From Janthinobacterium sp. UMAB-56 (lineage in GTDB: Bacteria > Pseudomonadota > Gammaproteobacteria > Burkholderiales > Burkholderiaceae_D): a stretch of DNA of 64,000 bases. The stretch lies in contig NZ_LT607658.1 in NCBI RefSeq assembly GCF_900095265.1, forward strand, positions 1 through 64,000. Reading direction: 5' to 3'. A program made the position numbers and the translations under genes. The notes beneath the pieces were generated by a model that was not told where the DNA came from, did not search any database, and was given only the letters and a program-made list of their open reading frames with translations. Below, in pieces: positions 8,086-16,853 of this stretch. Each line of letters opens with the position of its first letter. Position 1 is the first letter of the stretch.

Positions 8086-9588
8086 ATGCACAAAAAACTC
8101 ACTGGCCTGGCGCTTGCCGCCGCGCTGACACTGACCGGAACGGCGCATGCTGCCAAGGCAGTGGCCCATCCGTCTTCCAATGAAGCGGCCACCGCGCGCC
8201 ATTTTGCCGCGTTGGTATCGGGCACGCAGCCCAAGACAGCCGAGTTGAGCCTGTTCTTTTCCATGATGCCCAAGGGCGGCGACCTGCATCACCACTACTC
8301 GGGTGCCATTTACGCGGAGCAATTCCTCGACTGGGTCGACAAGGAAAACTATTGCGTCAACAAGACGACTTACCGCATCGAAAGCAACAAGGACGTCTTG
8401 GCGGCCGAGCGCGCCAAGCCGGCCGCGCAGCGTGGCTGCCTGTCGTCTACGGAAGTGTTTGCCGATGCGGGCCTGTATGCGCAATTGCTGCAGCGCTGGT
8501 CGACCAAAGATTTCTACAACCACAGCGCCATCCAGACGCCGCCGGACCGTACCTTCTTTGATACGTTTGGCTACTTCGGCCCCGTCGCATCGAGCAACAC
8601 GGCCGATGGCTTGAAAACCCTGAAGCAGCGCGCCATCGCGGAAAACCTCAGCTACATCGAGACGATTTTCGAGCTGTCGCCATTCGTACAGAACGCGCAG
8701 TTCGACCAGCAAGTGCTGGCGCCGGGCTTGCAGCCGGCGGCCTTGCAAGCCGTGCTGGCCAACTGGACAGGCAGCCTGGAGCGGGACGCCAGCTTCCAGA
8801 AAAGCATCACGGCCTATAACGACAATGTGAACAGCAGCAGCGCCGGCATCGATGATGTGAACTTCACCATGCGTTACCAGGCGTATGTGTTGCGTTTCCT
8901 GTCGCCATCGCAAGTGTTTTCGTCCATGCTTGCCGCGTTCAAGGCCGCCAGCCTGAATCCGCTGCTGGTGGGCGTGAACATTGTCGGCCAGGAAAGCGTG
9001 AACATTTCCATGCGCGACTACAGCCTGCACATGGAAATGTTCAAGTTCCTCAAGGCCAAATATCCGAACGTCAAGATCGCCCTGCATGCCGGTGAGCTGG
9101 CGCTGGGCATGGTGCCGCCGGAAGGCATGGCTTTCCACATCGCCGAAGCCGTCGATGTGGCTGGTGCGGACCGTATCGGCCACGGCATGGATATCGCGTA
9201 CGAGCACAATGCGCTGGCGACCATGCAAAAGATGCGCGAACGGGGCATACCCGTGGAAGTAAACCTGACCAGCAACGACTATATTCTCGGCATCAAGGGC
9301 CAGGCCCATCCGATTACCCTGTACCGCAAGTATGGCGTGCCATTCGTCATTTCCACCGATGACGCAGGCGTCTCGCGCAATACCCTGTCGAATGAATACG
9401 TGCTGTTTGCCAGCCAGTACAAGACTAATTATGCGGAAATCAAAAAGCTGTCATACAACAGCCTGCGTTATTCTTTTTTGGCTGAGGCCGACAAGCAACG
9501 TTTGCTGAAAGCGCTCGATGCCCGTTTCACCCGTTTTGAAGCGCAAATTGCTGCGGCAGACAAGGTAGGCAAGAATGGTAAACCGTAA
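8086..9588 (+). CDS. Exported adenosine deaminase-like protein
   Basis: This is an adenosine deaminase-superfamily hydrolase, likely to turn adenosine or deoxyadenosine into inosine forms outside the cytoplasm. The first 22 residues form a clear signal peptide ending in AHA. The enzyme core has GGDLHHHYSGA (metal-binding HxH near residues 68-70), ALHAGEL, DRIGHGMDI and the metal-binding Asp pair in VISTDDAGVSR. At 500 residues it is longer than cytosolic Add (about 340) and closer to the secreted ADGF-like group. It follows guaD after 43 bases and is ended by a strong terminator. The exact substrate is inferred. Confidence 0.88.
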   Translation: MHKKLTGLALAAALTLTGTAHAAKAVAHPSSNEAATARHFAALVSGTQPKTAELSLFFSMMPKGGDLHHHYSGAIYAEQFLDWVDKENYCVNKTTYRIESNKDVLAAERAKPAAQRGCLSSTEVFADAGLYAQLLQRWSTKDFYNHSAIQTPPDRTFFDTFGYFGPVASSNTADGLKTLKQRAIAENLSYIETIFELSPFVQNAQFDQQVLAPGLQPAALQAVLANWTGSLERDASFQKSITAYNDNVNSSSAGIDDVNFTMRYQAYVLRFLSPSQVFSSMLAAFKAASLNPLLVGVNIVGQESVNISMRDYSLHMEMFKFLKAKYPNVKIALHAGELALGMVPPEGMAFHIAEAVDVAGADRIGHGMDIAYEHNALATMQKMRERGIPVEVNLTSNDYILGIKGQAHPITLYRKYGVPFVISTDDAGVSRNTLSNEYVLFASQYKTNYAEIKKLSYNSLRYSFLAEADKQRLLKALDARFTRFEAQIAAADKVGKNGKP

Positions 9589-9620
9589 GTTGCGCGACGT
9601 TCACAACTGATACTCTCAGG

Positions 9621-9645
9621 ACGGCCGGATTTTCCGGCCGTTTTC
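9621..9645 (+). terminator. Terminator after the adenosine deaminase gene
   Basis: ACGGCCGG (9621-9628) and CCGGCCGT (9634-9641) form a perfect 8-bp stem with an ATTTT loop, followed by T residues. It closes the uricolytic operon 33 bases past the stop. Confidence 0.85.
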
Positions 9646-9839
9646 CATTTCTCTTCTCAAGTTCTAGTGATGTCATTTAGTTAATTTGTGGCAGCCATGC
9701 GACACAATTAACGACAGATACACGACTTTGTCCTATTTCCTGGATGAATCAATTTCAAGTACATATTGCTCATTTATAATCTCGCGCCATAAGCCCGGAC
9801 GCTGTCAGCACGATATCAATCCAGCTAGTTACGCATGTC

Positions 9840-9909
9840 ATTTATACTTTAAATATATAAATATGTAAAAAAAAACGTATTTGTCATCCATTTTTTGATG
9901 ATGCATAGT
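9840..9909 (+). promoter_or_regulatory. Shared nucleoside-regulon promoter module, copy A (TonB receptor)
   Basis: ATTTATA (9840-9846), nine bases, TATAAAT (9856-9862), fourteen A-rich bases, then GTATTTG (9877-9883) overlapping a -35 box TTGTCA (9881-9886). After 17 bases comes a -10 box CATAGT (9904-9909). The same layout occurs at 24798-24868 (minus strand) and 28137-28209. The dyad centre would be near -65, the usual place for an activator site. The leader to the receptor gene would be about 460 bases. Confidence 0.72.
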
Positions 9910-10376
9910 GGGATAAAGGTGATATTAAAAAGTCACAATTCATATGGGTGATATCGTATGAAGATGGGTATTTGCAGTAAATAGAGGTGAGATGCAGAGT
10001 GAAACAAACAGTGGCGCAGTTAAATGACGACATTCTTCTGTATTTTGCCGCCGTGTCACAGTCTTGAAATATTTAACAATTACACTCGCGGCTTGCCATG
10101 TTAGCCGGGTAAGCATGTCGGGTGACTGACACAGGTGCTAGCGCCCTGGGTCGTACGGATTGGAGGCAGTTTTTCCGCCGTTATTGTCTGGATAGTAAGG
10201 GTTTAAAGTGTGGAGCGGCGTTTGTGATGGTCTTGTCAGGACCTCAGCCAGTCCCTCCGGCGTAACAGTTGCAGCATCGTAAAGAGGAGATCTTGTGTTT
10301 GTGTTGCTGTGCGGCGCAGCCGGACGGTGGGCAATCCAGGATTTTCAAAAAATAATAGTCTTTTCTGGGGTTAAAG
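9910..10376 (+). other. Long leader region upstream of the TonB receptor
   Basis: This stretch of about 460 bases has no convincing gene. Near its end an AGGAG (10284-10288) sits seven bases before a GTG (10295). That GTG opens a reading frame overlapping the receptor start in another frame, so it could be a leader peptide or chance. The receptor's own ATG has only a weak GGGG site. I see no known riboswitch fold by eye. Confidence 0.35.
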
Positions 10377-13300
10377 ATGATCAATCACAAGCGACTTCGG
10401 CTAACGCAAATCGCGTTCAGCCTGTCTATTGCACTGGCGGCGGCACCATCGTTCGCACAGAACACTACGTCTTCCATTGGCGGCCGCATCTCGGCCACCG
10501 ACGGCAAGCCGGCAGCAGGCGCCACTGTTACCATCGTGCACACCGAATCGGGGTCCGTCAGCAATGTGACGACCGATGCGGAAGGCCGCTACGTTGCCCG
10601 TGGCTTGCGCGCAGGCGGTCCTTACACCATCACCATCACCAAGAATGGTGAAGTTGAAAAACGCGAAGGCGTGTACGTCCAACTGGCTGAAACGGCCAAC
10701 GTGGACGCCACCCTGGGCGCGCAGATACAAACGGTGAACGTAACGGGTACGGGTGCCCGCGCACAGATATTTAACCGTAGCAATATGGGTGCAGGTACCA
10801 ATATCGGTCCAACGGAATTGGCTACCCAGGCATCGATCTCGCGCAGCCTGCAAGATTATGCCCGCGTCGATCCGCGCTTGTCGCAAACAGACAAAGAGCG
10901 CGGCGAAATTTCCGTCGCCGGCCAGAACTCGCGCTACAACTCGATGACCATCGACGGCGTGGCCGTGAATGATACGTTCGGCTTGGAAGCGAGCGGTACC
11001 GCAACCGGCAAGCAGCCGATTTCGGTGGAGGCCATCCAGTCGGTGCAAGTGAACGTTGCCAACTACGATGTGACCCAAAAAGGCTACACGGGCGCCAACA
11101 TCAACGCCGTTACGAAGTCCGGTACAAACAAAGTCAAGGGTAGCGTTTACTACGTTTTCCGTAACGACAAGATGTCGGGCGACCGTTATAACGATACGTC
11201 GGGCGAATATTACGCACCGCCAAAATCGAAAGATACCACCAAGGGCATCACCATGGGTGGCCCGTTAATTGAAGATAAATTGTTCCTGTTCGCTAATTAC
11301 GAGAAATCGAGCAGCAGCCGCAGTTCGCCAGCATTTGGCCCGATCGGCAGCCCGCTGACGAACGTCACTATTTCTCAAGCGGCCATTGACAGCGCCATCG
11401 CCATCGGCCAGAACAAGTATGGTATTCCGAACGGGACGTCAGTTCCTGGCGGCACGGAATTCACTGCCACGGAAAAGCTGTTGAAGCTGGACTGGAACAT
11501 GACCGATACGCAGCGCATGATGTTGCGCTACTCGAAAACTGAGCAGTCTGAACCGATTTTCCCGGGCTTCTCCCCGACTGGACTTTCGCTGAGCTCTTAC
11601 TGGTATTCTCAGGACAAGAGCCTGGAAACTCTGGTTGCTCAATGGACTTCCGAGTGGACCCCAAACTTCTCGACAGAAGTGAAATTATCGACGCGTAAAT
11701 ATGACAGCGTACCGAAGAACAATGCCTACCTGCCTGCGATCGGCCTGCAATTTACCGGTGCGGCACCGGATGGGTCGCCTGCCGGCTTGAGCACCGCCAG
11801 CCGTTACCTGAACTTCGGTACGGAATTGAGCCGCCAAAAGAACGTCTTGAACAACAAGACGCTAGACGCCTACGTGGGCGCGAACTGGGCCTTGGGCGAC
11901 CATGATGTCAAGTTCGGCACCGATTACAGTACGACCAAGGTATATAACGCATTCCTGCAGAACGTCAATGGTAACTATACCTTTGGCTGCCTGAGTACTG
12001 TTAGTTATTCGTTCGGCAACCTCGATTGCACGAAGGCGACAGCTGCTCAAATGCAAGCTGCGGTACTGGAAAACTTCCAGCGCGGTCGTCCCAGCTCGTA
12101 TACATTGCAGGCGCCAGTGGCCGGTGCTGCTATCGAAGATGCGATTGCTCGCTTTACGTTGAAAAACATCGGCCTGTTCGTGCAAGATAGCTGGAATGTC
12201 AACAAGCAGTTGACCCTGATGGCTGGCTTGCGTGTCGACGGCACGCGTATCGGCGAAAAACCTATCCGTAATACCGTTGCTGCCTTGCCGGTTGGTCCGA
12301 TGGTGAAGGGTCGTCAAACGGGCGGTTTTGGTATCGACAATACGCACACCATCGATGGCGAAAACCTGTATCAGCCACGTTTTGGCTTCAATTACAAGCT
12401 CGATACGGCACGCCCGACGCAAATTCGTGGTGGCGCGGGCCTGTTCCAGGGAGCTGCCATGGCTGTCTGGTTGGGTAACCCTTACCAGAATACGGGCGTA
12501 GTACTGCGCAACTTCAATTGCAGCTCAACAGGTAAAGCCTGCCCGACCAACGACGGTTTCTTCAGCATCGATCCCTTGAATCAACCAACCAACGTCGGTG
12601 ATACGGTGCCGGCCATGAAGGTCGATGCGCTGAGCTCCGATTTGGCACAGCCGTCCGTCTGGAAGGCTAATCTGGCGTTCGAACATGAATTGCCGTGGAT
12701 GGGGCTGGTTTTTGGTGCAGAATACTTGCGCACCAAGACCAATAATGCAATTTATTACCAAGAGCTGAATCTGGGCGCGCCAACCCGAACCGGTAGCGAT
12801 GGACGTCCCCTGTACTATGAAGCGAATGCATACAATGTTGATTGCTGGGATGTGGCCAAGGGTAGCTTGACAGGTAAGGCCGGCTGCACCGCCCGCACCA
12901 AGGCAGGCAGTAACGAGAAGTTTGGTCAGGTATTGATGGCCACCAAGACCGACAAGGGTGAAGGCAATCTGCTGACCCTGTCGCTGCGCAGCCCGATGCG
13001 CAATGGTCTTTCTTGGGGCACGTCCTACACCTATAGCGATGCGACCGAAGTGTCGCCGCTGACGTCGTCGACTTCCAGTTCGAACTGGGGTGGCCGAGCC
13101 GTATTCAATCCGAACGAAAACGTCGCTTCGAATTCGAATTACATGGTCAAGGACCGCTTCACTGCCAACGTCAGCTGGCAGAAGCGTTTCTTCGGCGAGT
13201 ACAAGACGAGCTTCGGTCTGTTCTATGAAGGACGTAGCGGCAAGCCATATAGCTGGACCTTCAATAACGATTTGAATGGTGACGGCCTGGCTGGCAATGA

Positions 13301-13775
13301 CTTGATGTACATTCCAAAAGCACCGGGCTCGGGCGAAGTTGCCTTTGCTGGCGCCACTGATGCTGCCCGTGCAGCGAATGAAGCGGCTTTCTGGAAGGTG
13401 GTCAACAGCAATGGCGACTTGCGTAGCTCCGCTGGTAAAGTTATGAGCCGCAACAAGAGCTTTGCACCATGGACCAATAGTATCGACATGCGCTTTAGCC
13501 AGGAAATTCCAGGCTTCTTCAAAGGCAATAAAGGCATCATCACCTTTGACATGTTGAACGTTGGTAACATGATCAATCGCAAATGGGGCCGTATTAATGA
13601 AATCGCTTTCCAATCGCAAGGCGGTCAAGTGCGCAGTTTCGTTGACTTCGTCGGTATCGATGCCCAGGGCCGTTACATCTACAACACCCGTTCGACGGTA
13701 GAAGGTACGGAAACCCGCCAGGCAAAAGGCGAATCGCAATGGGGCCTGCAAGCAACGGTCAAATACGAATTCTAA
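10377..13775 (+). CDS. Oar-type TonB-dependent outer-membrane receptor
   Basis: This is a large outer-membrane transporter (1132 residues). A signal peptide ends near residue 27 (SFAQ). Residues 30-115 form a carboxypeptidase-regulatory-like beta-sandwich (GGRISATDGKPAAGATV, then DAEGRYVARGL), as in Oar proteins. A plug domain follows (GQNSRYNSMTIDGVAVND near residue 180) and then a long beta-barrel ending in an aromatic-Phe tail (VKYEF). The substrate is not shown by sequence. Because it shares promoter module copy A with the ABC nucleoside importer and the punA-deo operon, I infer that it takes up nucleosides, nucleotides or oligonucleotides. A strong terminator follows, so it is probably monocistronic. 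Confidence 0.88.
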   Translation: MINHKRLRLTQIAFSLSIALAAAPSFAQNTTSSIGGRISATDGKPAAGATVTIVHTESGSVSNVTTDAEGRYVARGLRAGGPYTITITKNGEVEKREGVYVQLAETANVDATLGAQIQTVNVTGTGARAQIFNRSNMGAGTNIGPTELATQASISRSLQDYARVDPRLSQTDKERGEISVAGQNSRYNSMTIDGVAVNDTFGLEASGTATGKQPISVEAIQSVQVNVANYDVTQKGYTGANINAVTKSGTNKVKGSVYYVFRNDKMSGDRYNDTSGEYYAPPKSKDTTKGITMGGPLIEDKLFLFANYEKSSSSRSSPAFGPIGSPLTNVTISQAAIDSAIAIGQNKYGIPNGTSVPGGTEFTATEKLLKLDWNMTDTQRMMLRYSKTEQSEPIFPGFSPTGLSLSSYWYSQDKSLETLVAQWTSEWTPNFSTEVKLSTRKYDSVPKNNAYLPAIGLQFTGAAPDGSPAGLSTASRYLNFGTELSRQKNVLNNKTLDAYVGANWALGDHDVKFGTDYSTTKVYNAFLQNVNGNYTFGCLSTVSYSFGNLDCTKATAAQMQAAVLENFQRGRPSSYTLQAPVAGAAIEDAIARFTLKNIGLFVQDSWNVNKQLTLMAGLRVDGTRIGEKPIRNTVAALPVGPMVKGRQTGGFGIDNTHTIDGENLYQPRFGFNYKLDTARPTQIRGGAGLFQGAAMAVWLGNPYQNTGVVLRNFNCSSTGKACPTNDGFFSIDPLNQPTNVGDTVPAMKVDALSSDLAQPSVWKANLAFEHELPWMGLVFGAEYLRTKTNNAIYYQELNLGAPTRTGSDGRPLYYEANAYNVDCWDVAKGSLTGKAGCTARTKAGSNEKFGQVLMATKTDKGEGNLLTLSLRSPMRNGLSWGTSYTYSDATEVSPLTSSTSSSNWGGRAVFNPNENVASNSNYMVKDRFTANVSWQKRFFGEYKTSFGLFYEGRSGKPYSWTFNNDLNGDGLAGNDLMYIPKAPGSGEVAFAGATDAARAANEAAFWKVVNSNGDLRSSAGKVMSRNKSFAPWTNSIDMRFSQEIPGFFKGNKGIITFDMLNVGNMINRKWGRINEIAFQSQGGQVRSFVDFVGIDAQGRYIYNTRSTVEGTETRQAKGESQWGLQATVKYEF

Positions 13776-13809
13776 TTTCGTAGTTGCCTCGTAGTTTGGC
13801 AAGCTAAAA

Positions 13810-13840
13810 ACGGCTGGTGGCGACACCAGCCGTTTTTTTT
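13810..13840 (+). terminator. Terminator after the TonB receptor gene
   Basis: ACGGCTGGTG (13810-13819) pairs perfectly with CACCAGCCGT (13824-13833) around a GCGA loop, followed by eight T. Confidence 0.9.
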
Positions 13841-13887
13841 ATAGACCAGATGGTTTACTCTTTCCTCTTTTTGACAAATATCATTCC

Positions 13888-15597
13888 ATGGCTCACTTCC
13901 TCCGCACCCCGGTCGCCTGCGCGGCGCTGATTCTGTCCCTGTCTGCCTGCAGCAATTTCGCTTCCGCGCCGCAGGCCGCGCGTAGCGGCCCGATTGAAGT
14001 GAACCTGGTCGCCCTGAACGACTTCCACGGCAACCTCGAACGCAGCAAATTTACCTACACGAGTGCCACCGATGCCGAGCGCAAGACGGTGCAGGCGGGC
14101 GGCATCGATACCTTGTCCGGCGCCCTGACGGCGTGGCGGCGCGAAGATGCGCAGCTGATTTTTGTCGGCAATGGCGACCTGGTCGGTGCCAGCCCCGCCA
14201 TGTCGGCGCTGTGGGCCGATGAACCGAGCATCGTCGCCATGAATATGCTGGGCATGAAGGCCAGTTCCGTGGGCAACCATGAATTTGACCAGGGCAAGGC
14301 GGAATTGCTGCGCCAGCAGCGCGGCGGTTGCGAGTCCGCGCGCGCGGACAAGGCGTGCAAGTTCGCGCCGGACTTCAAGGGCGCCAACTACACCTATCTG
14401 GCGGCCAATGTGATCGACGCGCAAACGGGCAAGTCCCTGTTGCCGGCCTACCGCATAGAAGAGGCGCATGGCGTCAAGGTGGGCTTGATCGGTGCCGTGC
14501 TGAAAGATACGCCGTCCGTGGTGACGGCCGCCGGCATTGCCGGCCTGCAGTTTGGCGATGAGGCGGATGCCATCAATGCCACCTTGCCACAGCTGCGCGC
14601 GCAGGGCGTGGGTGTGTTCGTCGTGCTGCTGCACCAGGGCGGCGAGACGAAAGAAGCCATCGACCAGCCCGATTGCAGCCACCTGAAGGGCGAAGTGGTC
14701 GACGTGGTAAAACGCCTCGACCCGGCGATTCAACTGGTCATCAGCGGCCATTCGCACCAGGGTTATCTGTGCCGTGTCGATGGCCGCCTGGTGACGCAAG
14801 CTCAGATGGGCGGACACATGTTGACGCGCATCAAGCTCAAGGTCGATCCCGTCAAGAATGCCGTAGTCGATGCCAGCGCGCAAAACGTCGTCATGTTGCC
14901 TGGCATGTATGAGCCGGACCCGGCCGTTGCCGCTTACCTGGAATCGGTGAAGCAGCGCAGCGCGGCAGAATTGTCGCGTCCCGTGGCCGCCATCGCCGTG
15001 CCCACGGTTGGCCGCAGCACCAAGGGCAGCGGCGCTTCTGCGCTGGGCGACCTGGTGGCCGACAGCACTCTGTTCGGCGCGCGAGCTGCCGGCGCACAAA
15101 TCGGCCTGATGAATAATGGCGGCATCCGCAAGGACCTGGAAGCAGGCGCCGACCTGATGACGAACGTGGGCCAGAACCAGGCAGTTGTCCCGTTCGGCAA
15201 TACTTTGATCGTCGTCAGCCTGTCCGGCGCGCAAATTCGCACCTTGCTCGAACAGCAATGGCCGGGTGCGGAAGCGGAAGACAACAACCTGTTGCAAGTG
15301 TCCGAAGGTTTCAGCTACCGCTGGGACAGCACCCGCCCCCAGGGCCAGCGCGTGCTGCCAGGCAGCATCATGCTCAATGGCGTGGCTATTGAAGACAATC
15401 AACAATACAGAGTCGCCGCCAACAGTTTCCTGGCCGGCGGTGGCGACCGCTTTACCGTGCTGGCGGCTGGCACGCGCCGGCTCGACACGGGCGTGCGCGA
15501 CATCGACGCCTTCAGCGATTACCTGATCGCCCGTGCGCGTGCCGGCAAGCCGGCTGGCAGCGCCACGGCGGCCGGGCGCATCGTGCGCGTCAAATAA
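13888..15597 (+). CDS. Exported 5'-nucleotidase / cyclic phosphodiesterase lipoprotein
   Basis: This UshA-like enzyme removes phosphate from external nucleotides to give nucleosides. The 569-residue protein starts with a lipoprotein signal whose lipobox is LSAC (Cys21). The N-terminal metallophosphoesterase domain has VALNDFHGN (near 40), GNGDLVGASP, SVGNHEFDQG and SGHSHQGYL metal motifs. The C-terminal 5'-nucleotidase domain has MNNGGIRKDL and NSFLAGGGDRF for nucleotide binding. No good ribosome site is visible before the ATG and no upstream in-frame start exists. It begins a likely operon with the two genes downstream (gaps of 18 and 8 bases). Confidence 0.9.
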   Translation: MAHFLRTPVACAALILSLSACSNFASAPQAARSGPIEVNLVALNDFHGNLERSKFTYTSATDAERKTVQAGGIDTLSGALTAWRREDAQLIFVGNGDLVGASPAMSALWADEPSIVAMNMLGMKASSVGNHEFDQGKAELLRQQRGGCESARADKACKFAPDFKGANYTYLAANVIDAQTGKSLLPAYRIEEAHGVKVGLIGAVLKDTPSVVTAAGIAGLQFGDEADAINATLPQLRAQGVGVFVVLLHQGGETKEAIDQPDCSHLKGEVVDVVKRLDPAIQLVISGHSHQGYLCRVDGRLVTQAQMGGHMLTRIKLKVDPVKNAVVDASAQNVVMLPGMYEPDPAVAAYLESVKQRSAAELSRPVAAIAVPTVGRSTKGSGASALGDLVADSTLFGARAAGAQIGLMNNGGIRKDLEAGADLMTNVGQNQAVVPFGNTLIVVSLSGAQIRTLLEQQWPGAEAEDNNLLQVSEGFSYRWDSTRPQGQRVLPGSIMLNGVAIEDNQQYRVAANSFLAGGGDRFTVLAAGTRRLDTGVRDIDAFSDYLIARARAGKPAGSATAAGRIVRVK

Positions 15598-15615
15598 TCT
15601 TTACAAGGAAAAACC

Positions 15616-16845
15616 ATGCGTCGTATATTTGTTTCCCTGCTCGTCACTACCCTGTTCGCGGGCAGCGCCCACGCCGATTTCACCATTCCCGGCTTTGAAT
15701 TGGTGCACACCTCGCCCGTGGAAACCAGCTTGACCAACCTCGACCTGCGTGAGCCCGTCGCCGTGTGGAGCGAGCTGTTTGATTCGGCAAAAAAAGAGAT
15801 CGTCATCGCCCAGTTCTATGCTGTCAGCAAACCGGGCACGGCGTTTGAAAAGGTGCTGGCCAGCCTGACTGCAGCCGGCCAGCGCGGCGTGAAGATCCGC
15901 TTCCTGCTGGATCAGAAGGGCGTGGGCCTGTCGGAAGCGGCGACCATCGCGCAGATCAAGGCGATTCCGAACCTGGATTTGCGCCTGATCGACTTCAATA
16001 AAATCACGGGTAACGGCATCGTGCATGCGAAATACCTGGCCGTCGATGGCCAGGTGGCGTATATCGGCAGCCAGAATTTCGACTGGCGCTCGTTCGAGCA
16101 CATCCACGAGACGGGCTTGAAGATCACGGAGCCGGCGATGGTCAGTCAGGTGCAGGCGATTTTTGAACAGGATTGGCAGGCGCAGGCGTTGACGTCGCAA
16201 GGCGGCCGCGCCACGGTGCTTAATAGCAAGGTGGTGCCGGCCAATTACGCACAAAACGCGTTTTTGCTGGCCAGCCCGAATGCGTACAACCCGCCCGGCG
16301 TGGGCGACTCGGAAACGGGCTTGCCCGCCTTGCTGGTGGAAGCGAAAAGCGAAGTGCGCATCCAGTTGCTCGATTACGCGCCGCTGTCCTACGGGCCGAA
16401 CCGCACGCGTCCGTACTACGCCGTGATCGACAACGCGGTGCGTGCGGCCGCCCAGCGTGGCGTGAAAATCAAGCTGATGGTATCAAGCTGGAACACGGAA
16501 GCGCCGGCCATCGCCTACCTGAAGAGTTTGGCCCTGGTGCCGAACGTGGAAATCCGCATCGTGACGATTCCTGCCGCTTCGACGGGTTTCATCCCATTCG
16601 CGCGCGTGATCCACAGCAAGACCATGAGTATCGACGGCAAGCTGGCCTGGGTTGGCACGAGCAACTGGGCGGGCGGCTATTTTGACTTGTCGCGCAATCT
16701 GGAAGTGGTGCTGCGCAACGACGCCATGGCGCAGCGGATTGCCGCGCTGCATGAGCAGACGTGGAGCTCGGCGTATGCGCAGCCTATCGATATCAACAAG
16801 CACTATCCAAAGCCGGCCAAGGCCACGCCGCAAGGCAAGGAGTAA
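15616..16845 (+). CDS. Exported phospholipase D-fold protein
   Basis: This protein has two HKD motifs: HAKYLAVDGQVAYIGSQNFD near residue 140 and HSKTMSIDGKLAWVGTSNW near residue 335. These form the single active site of the phospholipase D superfamily, which includes phospholipases and also Nuc-type endonucleases. A signal peptide ends after GSAHA (residue 20), so it acts outside the cytoplasm. AAGGAA lies just upstream of the ATG. It sits between a 5'-nucleotidase and an S1/P1 nuclease, so a nuclease or phosphodiesterase role is a reasonable inference, but lipid cleavage cannot be excluded. Confidence 0.85.
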   Translation: MRRIFVSLLVTTLFAGSAHADFTIPGFELVHTSPVETSLTNLDLREPVAVWSELFDSAKKEIVIAQFYAVSKPGTAFEKVLASLTAAGQRGVKIRFLLDQKGVGLSEAATIAQIKAIPNLDLRLIDFNKITGNGIVHAKYLAVDGQVAYIGSQNFDWRSFEHIHETGLKITEPAMVSQVQAIFEQDWQAQALTSQGGRATVLNSKVVPANYAQNAFLLASPNAYNPPGVGDSETGLPALLVEAKSEVRIQLLDYAPLSYGPNRTRPYYAVIDNAVRAAAQRGVKIKLMVSSWNTEAPAIAYLKSLALVPNVEIRIVTIPAASTGFIPFARVIHSKTMSIDGKLAWVGTSNWAGGYFDLSRNLEVVLRNDAMAQRIAALHEQTWSSAYAQPIDINKHYPKPAKATPQGKE

Positions 16846-16853
16846 TGCTCAAC

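Noticed and set aside
10295..10651. A 118-codon GTG reading frame with a strong ribosome site overlapping the TonB receptor start
   Set aside because: Most of it lies inside the receptor gene in another frame and its protein has no domain character. I kept it only as a possible leader signal, not as a gene.
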